Shown here piece by piece: positions 25,939 through 35,008 of a stretch of DNA of 64,000 nt (within the stretch, counting starts at the first letter, position 1; each line of letters opens with the position of its first letter). This DNA comes from Lacinutrix himadriensis (GTDB lineage: Bacteria > Bacteroidota > Bacteroidia > Flavobacteriales > Flavobacteriaceae): NCBI RefSeq assembly GCF_001418105.1, contig NZ_LIQI01000031.1:124001-188000 (forward strand), in the 5' to 3' direction. The translations under genes were made by a program, and so were the position numbers. Under the pieces are notes generated by a model that saw nothing but the letters and a program-made list of their open reading frames with translations, did not search any database and was not told where the DNA came from.

Positions 25939-26625
25939 TTACCTATTTCTAGTATCACTCTCCACAACACCATCTCGTAAACGAATTACGCGATGTGCAT
26001 GTGCTGCAATTTCTTCTTCGTGGGTTACCATAATAACGGTGTTTCCTGCTTTGTGGATTTCATCAAACAAGCCCATGATTTCTAATCCTGTTTTAGAGTC
26101 TAAGTTTCCTGTTGGCTCATCGGCAAGAATAATGGATGGATTGTTTACTAAAGCTCTACCAACTGCTACACGTTGGCGTTGTCCACCAGAAAGTTGGTTA
26201 GGTCTGTGGTCCATTCTGTCGGCTAAACCTACGTCTGTTAAAACTTCAGCAGCACGCGCATGACGTTCTGATTTCGATTTTCCTGCATAAACCATTGGTA
26301 ATGCCACATTATCTAGAGCGGTGGTTCGTGGTAATAGGTTGAAGGTTTGAAATACAAAGCCAATTTCTTTATTACGAATATCTGCAAGTTGATCGTCAGA
26401 CATCTTACTAACATCTTGACCGTTTAGCAAGTAGCTACCAGAAGTTGGTGTGTCTAAGCAACCTAAAAGATTCATTAATGTAGATTTTCCGGAACCAGAA
26501 GGTCCCATAATTGCTACATAATCACCACGTTCTATATTTAAATCGATTCCTTTTAAAACATGTACGGTTTCTGTTCCAAGTTTAAAATCACGAATAATAT
26601 TTTTAATTTCAATAACGTTGCTCAT
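25939..26625 (-). CDS. ABC transporter ATP-binding protein, LolD/MacB type
   Basis: A 228-aa ABC ATPase. It has Walker [10 protein letters not shown] (about residues 41-49), Q-loop [18 protein letters not shown], signature [15 protein letters not shown], Walker [13 protein letters not shown] and H-loop MVTHEEE. The sequence around the Q-loop and the short length fit the LolD/MacB/FtsE group, which works with FtsX-like permeases for lipoprotein release or efflux. No permease gene is adjacent; the neighbours are repeats and a methyltransferase, so the partner must lie elsewhere. Confidence 0.9.
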   Translation of the reverse strand: MSNVIEIKNIIRDFKLGTETVHVLKGIDLNIERGDYVAIMGPSGSGKSTLMNLLGCLDTPTSGSYLLNGQDVSKMSDDQLADIRNKEIGFVFQTFNLLPRTTALDNVALPMVYAGKSKSERHARAAEVLTDVGLADRMDHRPNQLSGGQRQRVAVGRALVNNPSIILADEPTGNLDSKTGLEIMGLFDEIHKAGNTVIMVTHEEEIAAHAHRVIRLRDGVVESDTRNR

Positions 26626-26691
26626 CTTTTATTTTTTGTTGCTACAAGTTAAAATATTCTATAAAGGTAAGACGCATTTTAATAAAAGTTG

Positions 26692-27465
26692 TTACACTCT
26701 AATAGTAAAATGTTCTTTTTCTTGTTCTTTACGGAAGCATACGAATCCCCAGAAAAAGGTGTCTATAGTTACGGTGACTTTTGGGTGTTTTTTTATTTCT
26801 TCCCAAGCTTCTGTCATGGAAGGAGACCAATGAATATCATCAAAAATGAGTACCGAATCATTATGGATATTATCCAGTAAAGTTTCAAAATAGTTTAAAG
26901 TCGCTTCTTTTTGATGGTTTCCGTCGATATAAATAAGGTCGAAAGTTTTATTTTTTAGCTTGGCTAATTCCGTTTCAAAATTATTATTTTTTAAATCGAT
27001 ATTCTTCAAGTTAAAAGCATCAAATTGCTGCTTTGCTATTTTTGCAGTTTCGGGGCAGCCTTCTATGGTTAGTAAATTTCCTTTTTTATTTCCTAAGCTT
27101 AAAGCCGCGGTTGCTAATCCTAAGGAGGTTCCTAGTTCTAGCGCATTATTAATTTGAAAGTAATCTGCAATGCGGTAGAGTAGGCGTGCTCTTTTTTTTG
27201 TGATTCCTGCGGTTTTTGCAATTTTTGAAATGGGTCTTTGATCGGATTTAAACACGCGACTTCCAGCACCAAAGTCGGTTACTGCGATGGTTGTATTGTT
27301 TTGGTATAGTTTTTCTCTGTATTGTTTTAGCGTATGGTAATCTTCAAATTTTGTTTTGTTGTAAAAACATAAGGTTACTAGTTGGTAAACAAACGGAGAG
27401 TGTATACCATGTTGATTGGTGGATTTTTTTAGGAATTTTACGTATTGTTTGATTTGGTATAGCAT
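26692..27465 (-). CDS. Class I SAM-dependent O-methyltransferase
   Basis: A 257-aa methyltransferase. The SAM-binding motif I is NALELGTSLGLATAALSLG, followed by LLTIEGCPETAKIAKQQF (acidic end of strand 2) and FDLIYIDGNHQKEATLNYFE, as in the O-methyltransferase 3/24 group. The frame is open upstream to 27552, but that extension (MSVRACREIS) is just translated REP-like repeat, so I use the ATG at 27465 (MLYQIKQYVKFLKK). It is upstream of the ABC ATPase on the same strand by 66 bases. The substrate is unknown. Confidence 0.85.
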   Translation of the reverse strand: MLYQIKQYVKFLKKSTNQHGIHSPFVYQLVTLCFYNKTKFEDYHTLKQYREKLYQNNTTIAVTDFGAGSRVFKSDQRPISKIAKTAGITKKRARLLYRIADYFQINNALELGTSLGLATAALSLGNKKGNLLTIEGCPETAKIAKQQFDAFNLKNIDLKNNNFETELAKLKNKTFDLIYIDGNHQKEATLNYFETLLDNIHNDSVLIFDDIHWSPSMTEAWEEIKKHPKVTVTIDTFFWGFVCFRKEQEKEHFTIRV

Positions 27466-27522
27466 GGTTTTGGGTAAAGAGACAAAGGTAATAAGGGTGA
27501 AGGCAAAAGGCAAAAGTTTAAA

Positions 27523-27610
27523 AGAGATTTCTCGACAAGCTCGAACTGACAAATGTTTTAGTGTTCCGTGTTCTGTTAAAAAAGATTTCTCGACAAGCTC
27601 GAAATGACAA
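27523..27610 (-). repeat. Pair of REP-like units with linker
   Basis: Two units (27523-27552 and 27581-27610) read TCGAGCTTGTCGAGAAATCT on the minus strand. The linker between them is the reverse complement of the AACACAGAACACCGAACAC-type linker in the array at 35009. This is a two-unit version of the same array in the opposite orientation. Confidence 0.85.
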
Positions 27611-27613
27611 TTT

Positions 27614-27668
27614 CAATTAACAATTAACAATTAACAATTAACAATTAACAACTAACAACTAACAACTA
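27614..27668. repeat. Simple tandem repeat, about 7 bp
   Basis: About seven consecutive units of CAATTAA or CAACTAA type; the variant change from AATTAA to AACTAA is grouped at the right end. Confidence 0.9.
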
Positions 27669-27696
27669 TAACATAAATCAACCCTCAATCACAAAA

Positions 27697-27767
27697 CTCC
27701 TTCCCTTTTTTCAAGGGAAGGTGGATTTGATTTCCATAAAAGAAATCAAAGACGGAAGGGTTTTTTT
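27697..27767. repeat. Hairpin-rich repeat, divergent short member
   Basis: It keeps the frame CTCCTTCC ... GGAAGGTGG ... CGGAAGG but with different stems: CTTCCCTT / AAGGGAAG, and TTTGATTTC (27726-27734) with GAAATCAAA (27742-27750). The stems pair perfectly although the bases differ from copies A-D. Confidence 0.75.
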
Positions 27768-27819
27768 AGCTTTATATTTAGGTTTTATCTTCATTAGATC
27801 TATAATCACCTGGAAAAAA

Positions 27820-28002
27820 ACACCCCTAAAGTCCCCTCTAGGGGACATCCCTACGGGAATACTTAAAGAGTAAAAGTAACTCTTGTTTTACTATAATACC
27901 CTAACTAATCTCGATTCCAGCTCCTTCCTTTAGCTAAAGGAAGGTGGATTTTTGTTTTAACAAAAATCCGGAAGGTTTGCCTTAAAAGGCGAAGCCCTTT
28001 TA
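27820..28002. repeat. Hairpin-rich repeat, copy C
   Basis: Short head ACACCCCTAAAGTCCC, then a 169-bp body (27834-28002). The middle part (AAAGAGTAAAAGTAACTC) differs from A/B, but the CTTCCTTTAGCTAAAGGAAG palindrome is shared. The next stem is GGATTTTTGTT / AACAAAAATCC. Confidence 0.9.
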
Positions 28003-28052
28003 TAGTTGTAAAAAAGAAGGGAGGTTTTTGCTTAATTTAGCTCTGCCCTTAA

Positions 28053-28280
28053 ACACCCCTATGAGCTAGGCTCGGTAATTTCAAAACAAAATGCATTTTG
28101 TTTCTCATTAACCCTCCAGGGGACATCCCTACGAGAATGCTTAAAGAGTAAAAGCAACTCTTGTTTTACTATAATACCCTAACTAATCTCGATTCCAGCT
28201 CCTTCCTTTAGCAAAAGGAAGGTGGATTTTTGTTTTAACAAAAATCCGGAAGGTTTGCCCTAAAAGGCGAAGCCCTTTTA
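28053..28280. repeat. Hairpin-rich repeat, copy D
   Basis: Long head with palindrome CAAAATGCATTTTG, then a 169-bp body (28112-28280) nearly identical to copy C. One palindrome is damaged (TTTAGCAAAAGG instead of TTTAGCTAAAGG). Confidence 0.9.
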
Positions 28281-28358
28281 TAAATGTAAATAAGACTGAA
28301 AATCAGGATGGAAAACTTCTGAATTTTTTAACATATTCTGCCCACTGCCTACTTTTTC

Positions 28359-30221
28359 TCACTCCTCCAATTTTTCCATAAGTTCAAACCAACGTGCTTC
28401 TTTGGTTTCCATTTCTGTAATGATATTTTGTAATTTATCAGAAAGTGCTGTTATGGCGTCTTGCGATAAAGTTTCGTCTAGGAATTTTGCTTCTAATTCC
28501 TTTTTGTCGAACTCTAAAGCTTTCAGCTTGCTTTCCATGTTCTTATATTCTTTTTGCTCGTTGTAAGAAAGTTTATTATTGCTTTCTTTTTTCCAAGATT
28601 TCTTTTCTTTTTTGTCGTCGTTGTTTTCTGCTATTGCTGGCTGACTGTCTTCGTAGGTTCTAAAATCACTATAGTTCCCAGGGAAATCTTCCACAACACC
28701 TTCTCCTCTAAAAACAAAAAGATGGTCTACAATTTTATCCATAAAATACCTGTCATGCGAAACCACAATCAAGCAACCAGGAAAATCCAGTAAGAAACTT
28801 TCTAATACATTTAGGGTTACAATATCTAAATCGTTAGTAGGCTCATCCAGAATTAAAAAATTTGGGTTCTGAATTAAAACCGTACATAAATACAGCCTTT
28901 TTCGTTCGCCACCACTAAGTTTTTCTACAAAGTCATACTGCTTTTTTCTGTCGAAAAGAAAACGTTCTAAAAGCTGTTGTGCACTTATTTGTTTTCCTTT
29001 TTTTAGTGGAATATAATCCCCGAATTCGCGGACTACATCTATCACTTTCTGGTTGGGTTTGATGTCAATCCCACTTTGCGTATAGTAACCGAATTTTACC
29101 GTTTCCCCAATTACAATTCTTCCAGAATCCGGATGTGCAGTTTCCGTAAGAATATTTAGAAAAGTAGATTTTCCAGTTCCGTTTTTACCAATAATTCCAA
29201 CACGTTCTCCTTTTTGAAAGTTGTATTCAAATTGGTCTAAAATGATTTTGTCTTTAAAAGCTTTCGATATTTTATGAATCTCGACAATTTTGGTTCCAAG
29301 ACGTTCCATGTTCAGCTCTAGCTGCATCTCATGGTCATTTCTACGTTGGTGTGCTCGGTGTTTTATTTCTGTAAAATCATCTATTCTAGATTTCGACTTT
29401 GTAGTTCTAGCCTTTGGCTGTCTACGCATCCAGGTCAGCTCTTTTTTATACAGTTGCTTCGCTTTACCTGTTTCTACCGTTTCTATGTTTATGCGTTCTT
29501 CTTTCTTTTCTAAGTAGTAGGAGTAATTTCCTTTGTAGGAGAATAATTCGCCTTGGTCTAGTTCTATAATCTCATTACATACACGCTCTAAAAAGTAACG
29601 ATCATGCGTTACCATAAAAAGAGTGATGTTTTCTTTTGCAAAAAAGGATTCTAACCACTCAATCATTTCTAAATCTAAATGATTGGTTGGCTCATCCAGA
29701 ATTAGTAAATCGGGTTTGTTAATTAAGGCATTCGCCAAAGAAAGACGTTTTTTCTGTCCACCAGAAAGCGTACTCACTTTTTGATCAAAACCTTCTAGAT
29801 TTAGCTTGAATAAGATTTGTTTGTATTGTGTTTCAAAATCCCAAGCGTTATGAATCTCCATATTTTCAAAAGCTTTTTGATAGGCTTCTGCGTCTTCCGG
29901 ATTTAAAAGTGCTTTTTCATAAGCTTGAATCACTTTTAGAATTTCATTATCCGAACTAAAAATGGTTTCTTCAATTGTTAGATTTTGGTCTAAAATAGGT
30001 TCTTGTGGTAAGAAAGAAACCACGATATCTTTTCTAAAAATGACTTGACCAGAATCTGGTTCATCTAATTTTGCTAGAATGTTTAGGATAGAAGTTTTTC
30101 CGGTTCCGTTTTTAGCTACAAAAGCTACTTTTTGATCTTTATGAATACTAAAAGAAATGTCTTGAAAAAGCGTAAGCTCTCCATACGATTTCGATATATT
30201 TTCTACGTTGAGATAATTCAA
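28359..30221 (-). CDS. ABC-F family ATPase (Uup-like)
   Basis: A 620-aa soluble protein with two ABC domains and no membrane segments. Domain 1 has AKNGTGKTS, LSGGQKKRLSLANAL and ILDEPTNHLD. Domain 2 has GKNGTGKST, LSGGERKRLYLCTVL and ILDEPTNDLD. Between them is the charged ABC-F linker (about residues 235-300). A C-terminal coiled coil (about 545-620, LSYNEQKEYKNMESKLKALE) fits Uup. ABC-F proteins act on ribosomes; Uup is also tied to DNA. The first Walker A has A in place of its leading G, which I believe is common in this group. It is divergent from wza. Confidence 0.92.
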   Translation of the reverse strand: MNYLNVENISKSYGELTLFQDISFSIHKDQKVAFVAKNGTGKTSILNILAKLDEPDSGQVIFRKDIVVSFLPQEPILDQNLTIEETIFSSDNEILKVIQAYEKALLNPEDAEAYQKAFENMEIHNAWDFETQYKQILFKLNLEGFDQKVSTLSGGQKKRLSLANALINKPDLLILDEPTNHLDLEMIEWLESFFAKENITLFMVTHDRYFLERVCNEIIELDQGELFSYKGNYSYYLEKKEERINIETVETGKAKQLYKKELTWMRRQPKARTTKSKSRIDDFTEIKHRAHQRRNDHEMQLELNMERLGTKIVEIHKISKAFKDKIILDQFEYNFQKGERVGIIGKNGTGKSTFLNILTETAHPDSGRIVIGETVKFGYYTQSGIDIKPNQKVIDVVREFGDYIPLKKGKQISAQQLLERFLFDRKKQYDFVEKLSGGERKRLYLCTVLIQNPNFLILDEPTNDLDIVTLNVLESFLLDFPGCLIVVSHDRYFMDKIVDHLFVFRGEGVVEDFPGNYSDFRTYEDSQPAIAENNDDKKEKKSWKKESNNKLSYNEQKEYKNMESKLKALEFDKKELEAKFLDETLSQDAITALSDKLQNIITEMETKEARWFELMEKLEE

Positions 30222-30296
30222 ATTATATGTTTTTTACAAATAACGTACAAAAAACCAAAAAAAGTTCCATAAGTTTTTATATTCCTCTTGAAAAGT

Positions 30297-30304
30297 TATA
30301 TTTG
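30297..30304 (+). promoter_or_regulatory. Possible -7 box of the wza-led polysaccharide operon
   Basis: TATATTTG matches TANNTTTG exactly and lies 23 bases before the wza ATG. No clear -33 TTG at standard spacing was found, so this is a candidate only. It lies in the 106-bp divergent gap with the ABC-F gene. Confidence 0.4.
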
Positions 30305-30327
30305 TTAAATAACATTAAACTTCAAAA

Positions 30328-31122
30328 ATGAAGAGATTATTTTTGGTATTTTCTTTACTAATTACTGTGTTTGTTAGCTCTTGTATTCCGCATAAAGACA
30401 CCTTATATATTCAAGATAAAGGAACTGCAATAGATTCCTTACAAACGATAGTAGAACAGCAAAAGCCATATCGCGTACAAATTAACGATATCTTAAACAT
30501 TCGTGTTAAAGCATTAGATCAAGAAAATGTACAGATTTTTAATCCTATAGGAAATGGAGATCTAAATGCAAGTGGTGTAGAGAAATCTTATTTTGATGGG
30601 TTTACGGTAGATTTACACGGTAATATTAGAATTCCAACCTTGGGTAAAATGAATGTGCTGGGCTATACTACCGAAGAGATTGAGCAAATGATAGAAAAAA
30701 AGCTATTGGCAGAAGAGTTTAAAGAAACCGCCAATATCTTTGTAACGGTAAAACTTACGGGGTTAAAATACATTACCACAGGAGAAATAGGAAGCACCGG
30801 AACTAAAGTATTGTTTCAAGAACGTGTAAATATATTAGAAGCTATTGCGAATTCTGGAGACATTCCGGTAACAGGGGATAAAAAAGATGTGTTGATTATT
30901 AGACAATATCCACAAGGGCAAAAAATTCACCATCTAGATTTAACAGATATCAATGTGATGAATTCACCGTATTATTATATCCAACCCAACGATATGATTT
31001 ATGTGAAACCTTTAAAACAAAAAGCTTGGGGTACAGGAACCAATGCACTGCAAAATATTGGTGCTATTGCTACGGTCTTATCTGTAATAACTACTACTGT
31101 TTTATTATTACAACGTATATAA
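30328..31122 (+). CDS. wza: Polysaccharide export lipoprotein, Wza family
   Basis: A 264-aa outer-membrane lipoprotein. A lipobox ends at Cys19 (VSSC) after a hydrophobic stretch. The polysaccharide-export domain (about 45-140) includes YRVQINDILNIRV and DLHGNIRIPTLGKMNVLGYT, with one SLBB-type domain after it (ITTGEIGSTGTKV). A C-terminal hydrophobic helix (about 240-260, IGAIATVLSVITTTVLLL) corresponds to the membrane-spanning helix of Wza. It forms the outer-membrane exit for the capsule or exopolysaccharide. wzc follows after 3 bases. At 264 aa it is shorter than E. coli Wza, as is usual in Bacteroidota. Confidence 0.9.
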   Translation: MKRLFLVFSLLITVFVSSCIPHKDTLYIQDKGTAIDSLQTIVEQQKPYRVQINDILNIRVKALDQENVQIFNPIGNGDLNASGVEKSYFDGFTVDLHGNIRIPTLGKMNVLGYTTEEIEQMIEKKLLAEEFKETANIFVTVKLTGLKYITTGEIGSTGTKVLFQERVNILEAIANSGDIPVTGDKKDVLIIRQYPQGQKIHHLDLTDINVMNSPYYYIQPNDMIYVKPLKQKAWGTGTNALQNIGAIATVLSVITTTVLLLQRI

Positions 31123-31125
31123 ATT

Positions 31126-33612
31126 ATGGCCTACAACGAATTTGATGATATAGAAAGCATGGAGTCTAGTCGCATAGCTTTCGATTTTAAAGGCTTCTTG
31201 TTTAAGATTGTTAATTTATGGAAGTTTGTATTACTATCTATTGGTGCAGCTTTAATTATAGCCTATCTAATCAATGTGCGAAAAGAGAATGTGTATAAAC
31301 TAGACTCTTTAATTAGTGTCGAGAATGATCAAAATCCTTTTTTTACAGCCAATACCAGTATTTCTTTTAACTGGGGAGGTGTTTCTGGAAAAATGGGAAA
31401 AACCATCACCACGCTGCAAACCAGAACCCATAATGAAAAGGTGGTAGATTCTTTACAGCTTTATATGGATTATCTGGTGGAAGGAAAATACAAAAAGCTG
31501 GATATTTATAAGCGAGCGCCATTTAAGGTTACATTAGATTTAACGAAACCACAAGTACTTAATAAATATATTGGTGTTCGATTTACTAGTGCTGACCAAT
31601 TCGAGATTTTTACAGAATTTGAAGGAGCTAATGGTCGGGCACAACGATATGATACTAAAGAAACGACTGCTGTTGAAGTGCCTGTAGGTGCATTTAGCAA
31701 AGTATATACTATTGGAGAAAAAGTGGCATTGCCATTTTTTAGTGGTACGCTTGAGTTTAGAAATGAAAGACAAATAAAGCCTGGGACAGCGTTTTATTTA
31801 CGTTTTAAGAATTTTGACGGTGTTGTAAATGGGTATAAGAATAATATTATGGTGGGTTCTTTTAATAAAACAAACTCCCCAGTATTAAAGCTTTCTTTGG
31901 CAGGTACGAATAAAGGAAAGATTGTAGATTTTCTAAATACAACCGCTGCTATATTAAGTAGAACCGAATTGGAACGCAAGAATTTATATGCTACCAATAC
32001 CATCAAGTTTATTGATAGTAGCTTGGCGGCAGTAGATACCAGTTTAAAAGGATTTACTAAAGAAATGAATAGCTTTAGGAAGAAAAATAAGGTCTTTGAT
32101 GTGGATGCAGAAATGCTGGATGTTTCAGGTAAATTAAAAGATTTTGAATCCCAAAAAGAAGCAGAGCAAACCAAGCTAAACTATTTGAACAGGCTAGAAA
32201 GCTATTTACAAACCAAAACAGATTATACCAATATCGCAGCGCCAACTTCGGTTGGGATTTCTGAAGGAAATATTTTGACTAGTGTTCGTAAAATAACGAG
32301 TTTGGCTATAGAGCGTAAAAGTTTAGAGTATACGACACGAGAAGAGTCGGAGATCTTTAAAAATATTGACCGACAAATAGACGCAGAAAAGAATGTATTG
32401 CTAGAGACTATTAAAGCTACTATTAGTACGATTAATATCCAGCTGGGAACTCTGAATAGGAATATTGCTAATTTAGATGTTAAATTGAGGGGGCTTCCAG
32501 AAGACCAACAAGAATATTTAAAGATCCAACGAAAGTTAGATATTAGTCAAGAAGCTTATGATATATATATGAATAAACGAAGTGAAGCTGCCATTGTTAA
32601 AGCGGCTAATATTTCGGATATTTCTATAATAGATGAAGCAAAAGATATAGGAGGCGGAAAGATTGGTCCTAATACTTCTCTAAATTATATGATGGGATTG
32701 ATGCTTGGTTTCTTTATTCCATTATTCTTAATTTTTGTTGTTTTCTTATTAGATAGTACCATTCATGGTTCCGATGAAGTAGAGCAGCTCACCAGTATTC
32801 CTATTTTGGGATTAATAGGGAAATACAGGTATCATAACAATTTAGTAGTATTTGAAAAACCGAAATCGGCAGTAGCAGAATCTTTTAGAGCCATCCGTTC
32901 TAGTTTGCAATTTTTCTATAAAAATAAAATGAAAAAAGAAGAACAAGAAGGGGGTAAAACCATTATGATAACTTCTTCGGTTAGTGGGGAAGGGAAAACA
33001 TTTACCTCTATTAATATTGCTACCGTATATGCTCTGTCTGGGAAGAAAACCATTTTGTTAGGACTGGATTTACGTAAACCAAAAATATTTGATGACTTTG
33101 ATTTAACCAATGAAAAAGGAGTGGTAAATTATTTTATTGGGGACAGTACTTTTGATGAAGTAATAAATCATACCAAAATAGATAATTTAGATGTGGTTAC
33201 ATCTGGACCTATACCACCAAATCCTTCCGAGTTATTAATGAGTGATAAGATGGGGGATTTAATTAAGAGGCTGCGTCAAGAATATGATATGATTGTATTG
33301 GATACGCCTCCTTTAGGTTTGGTAACCGATGCTTTAGAATTGGTGCAATATGCAGATGCTTCTATTTTTATGGTGCGTTTAGACTATACCAAAAAGGGAA
33401 TGCTGCAATTAATCAATGCCAAATATAGAGCAGGAGAGGTAAAAAATATTAGTATCGTACTTAACTTTTACAAGCATAAAACCAATCATAATTACGGGTA
33501 TGGTTACGGGTATGGCTATGGATATGGTTATGGTGTTTACGGAAATTCTTATCATGAAGACAACAAAAAATCATTATTTAAAAAAGCTAAGGCATTTATA
33601 AAAAGTATTTAA
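31126..33612 (+). CDS. wzc: Wzc-type chain-length regulator and tyrosine autokinase
   Basis: An 828-aa inner-membrane protein. The N-terminal Wzz domain has a helix near residues 31-49, a long periplasmic part with coiled coils (about 270-480) follows, and the second helix is near 521-543 (MMGLMLGFFIPLFLIFVVFLL). The cytoplasmic BY-kinase has Walker A SSVSGEGKT, Walker A' LGLDLRKPK and Walker B MIVLDTPPLG. The tyrosine tail is an unusually regular run of alternating Y and G (NYGYGYGYG...) just before the C-terminus, the likely autophosphorylation cluster. It controls polymer length and export together with Wza. Confidence 0.93.
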   Translation: MAYNEFDDIESMESSRIAFDFKGFLFKIVNLWKFVLLSIGAALIIAYLINVRKENVYKLDSLISVENDQNPFFTANTSISFNWGGVSGKMGKTITTLQTRTHNEKVVDSLQLYMDYLVEGKYKKLDIYKRAPFKVTLDLTKPQVLNKYIGVRFTSADQFEIFTEFEGANGRAQRYDTKETTAVEVPVGAFSKVYTIGEKVALPFFSGTLEFRNERQIKPGTAFYLRFKNFDGVVNGYKNNIMVGSFNKTNSPVLKLSLAGTNKGKIVDFLNTTAAILSRTELERKNLYATNTIKFIDSSLAAVDTSLKGFTKEMNSFRKKNKVFDVDAEMLDVSGKLKDFESQKEAEQTKLNYLNRLESYLQTKTDYTNIAAPTSVGISEGNILTSVRKITSLAIERKSLEYTTREESEIFKNIDRQIDAEKNVLLETIKATISTINIQLGTLNRNIANLDVKLRGLPEDQQEYLKIQRKLDISQEAYDIYMNKRSEAAIVKAANISDISIIDEAKDIGGGKIGPNTSLNYMMGLMLGFFIPLFLIFVVFLLDSTIHGSDEVEQLTSIPILGLIGKYRYHNNLVVFEKPKSAVAESFRAIRSSLQFFYKNKMKKEEQEGGKTIMITSSVSGEGKTFTSINIATVYALSGKKTILLGLDLRKPKIFDDFDLTNEKGVVNYFIGDSTFDEVINHTKIDNLDVVTSGPIPPNPSELLMSDKMGDLIKRLRQEYDMIVLDTPPLGLVTDALELVQYADASIFMVRLDYTKKGMLQLINAKYRAGEVKNISIVLNFYKHKTNHNYGYGYGYGYGYGYGVYGNSYHEDNKKSLFKKAKAFIKSI

Positions 33613-33648
33613 TATATTCGTTAACGCTATTAATCAATAAAATACATA

Positions 33649-34938
33649 ATGAAAACGCATAAGATAACCGTTATCGGTTTAGGGTATGTTGGATTGCCAT
33701 TGGCAGCAGAATTCGCAAAAAAATACCCAGTAGTTGGCTTTGATATTAACACACTTCGAGTAGGAGACCTAAAGCAAGGAAAAGATAAAACCTTGGAGGT
33801 GGAAACCGAAGACCTGAAAAAAGTATTGGTCACGAATACCAAAGAATCGAAAGGGCTTTTTATAACCAATAACCCGGAAGATTTAGCAACATCTAACGTT
33901 TATATAATTACCGTTCCTACGCCAACCGATGCTTTAAACAAACCTATTTTTACGCCGCTTGTAAAAGCGAGTGAAACGGTTGCCAAAGTATTAAAAAAAG
34001 GAGATATTGTTATTTATGAATCTACAGTATATCCTGGGGTTACCGAAGATATTTGCGTGCCTATTTTAGTAGCCCAATCGGGTTTAGAATACAATGTTGA
34101 CTTTTTTGCAGGCTATTCCCCAGAACGTATTAATCCAGGAGATAAAAAACATACCGTTACTAAAATATTAAAAGTAACCTCTGGTTCTACACCAGAAATA
34201 GCTACAGTAGTAGACGATTTGTATAAATCTATTATTACAGCAGGAACCCACAAAGCACCATCCATAAAAGTTGCAGAAGCAGCAAAAGTGATTGAAAACT
34301 CCCAACGCGATATTAATATTGCCTTTGTAAATGAGTTGTCTAAAATATTTAGAATACTAGATATCGATACCAAAGCCGTTTTAGAAGCAGCAGGAACCAA
34401 ATGGAATTTCATCAACTTCACGCCAGGATTGGTAGGCGGGCATTGTATAGGAGTAGATCCGTACTACTTAGCGCAAAAAGCGATTGAGTCTGGTTACAAC
34501 CCTGAAATTATTTTAGCAGGCCGAAAAATGAATGACAGCATGGGAAGCTATGTGGCGCAGGAGACCGTTAAAATGATGATTAAAAAAGGGGCTACCATTA
34601 AAGGTGCTAAAGCATTAGTTTTAGGAATCACCTTTAAAGAAAACTGCCCAGATATTAGAAACTCTAGAGTAATAGATATTATTAAGGAATTAGAAACCTA
34701 CCATGTAGATGTAGATGTGTTTGATCCTTGGGCTTCGGCAGAAGAAGTAAAGCACGAATATGGTTTTGATTTACTATGCTCTAAAACAGAGATTAGTAAT
34801 AACTACGATGCTATTATTTTGGCGGTTAGCCATAATGAGTTTCTGAAGATGGATATCGAAAAGTTAAAGTCGCCAATAGGTGTAATATTTGATGTAAAGT
34901 CTTTATTGCCTAAAGAAATGGTAAACGGAAGACTTTAA
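33649..34938 (+). CDS. tviB: UDP-GlcNAc 6-dehydrogenase, TviB/WbpA family
   Basis: A 429-aa nucleotide-sugar dehydrogenase. Its Rossmann start is VIGLGYVGLPLAAEF, the middle is ESTVYPGVTEDICVP and YSPERINPGDKKH, and the catalytic cysteine lies in GLVGGHCIGVDPYYL; ITFKENCPDIRNSR is in the C-terminal domain. These segments match TviB of the Vi capsule locus more closely than UDP-glucose dehydrogenases. It oxidises UDP-GlcNAc to UDP-GlcNAcA with NAD. The TviC-like epimerase comes next, after a repeat array, and together they would give UDP-GalNAcA. Confidence 0.9.
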   Translation: MKTHKITVIGLGYVGLPLAAEFAKKYPVVGFDINTLRVGDLKQGKDKTLEVETEDLKKVLVTNTKESKGLFITNNPEDLATSNVYIITVPTPTDALNKPIFTPLVKASETVAKVLKKGDIVIYESTVYPGVTEDICVPILVAQSGLEYNVDFFAGYSPERINPGDKKHTVTKILKVTSGSTPEIATVVDDLYKSIITAGTHKAPSIKVAEAAKVIENSQRDINIAFVNELSKIFRILDIDTKAVLEAAGTKWNFINFTPGLVGGHCIGVDPYYLAQKAIESGYNPEIILAGRKMNDSMGSYVAQETVKMMIKKGATIKGAKALVLGITFKENCPDIRNSRVIDIIKELETYHVDVDVFDPWASAEEVKHEYGFDLLCSKTEISNNYDAIILAVSHNEFLKMDIEKLKSPIGVIFDVKSLLPKEMVNGRL

Positions 34939-34945
34939 AACTTCT

Positions 34946-34981
34946 CGTCCTTGCGAGAAGCATAGCGACGAAGCAATCTCA
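34946..34981. repeat. Second REP-like family (TTGCGAG...GAAGCAATCTC)
   Basis: CGTCCTTGCGAGAAGCATAG followed by CGACGAAGCAATCTC. It resembles the CGTCATTGCGAGGAGCGAAG-type intergenic repeats seen in many bacterial genomes (from general knowledge). One copy is in this window, directly after the tviB stop. Confidence 0.6.
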
Positions 34982-35008
34982 TAATTAGGAGTCTAAAAAA
35001 TAAATACA

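Larger units (their letters stand above)
27466..28358. other. 893-bp intergenic region filled with repeats
   Basis: No gene is supported here. From left to right it holds two REP-like units (27523-27552 and 27581-27610) joined by a GTGTTCCGTGTTCTGTT linker, a simple repeat (27614-27668), and three members of the hairpin-rich family (27697-27767, 27820-28002, 28053-28280). Confidence 0.8.

Noticed and set aside
25939-27465. Composite transposon
   Set aside because: Repeats occur on both sides, but there is no transposase, no long terminal inverted repeat and no visible target duplication.
27466-27552. N-terminal extension of the methyltransferase (SVRACREIS...)
   Set aside because: This is the translated REP-like repeat; the same peptide appears where the repeat occurs at 35009.
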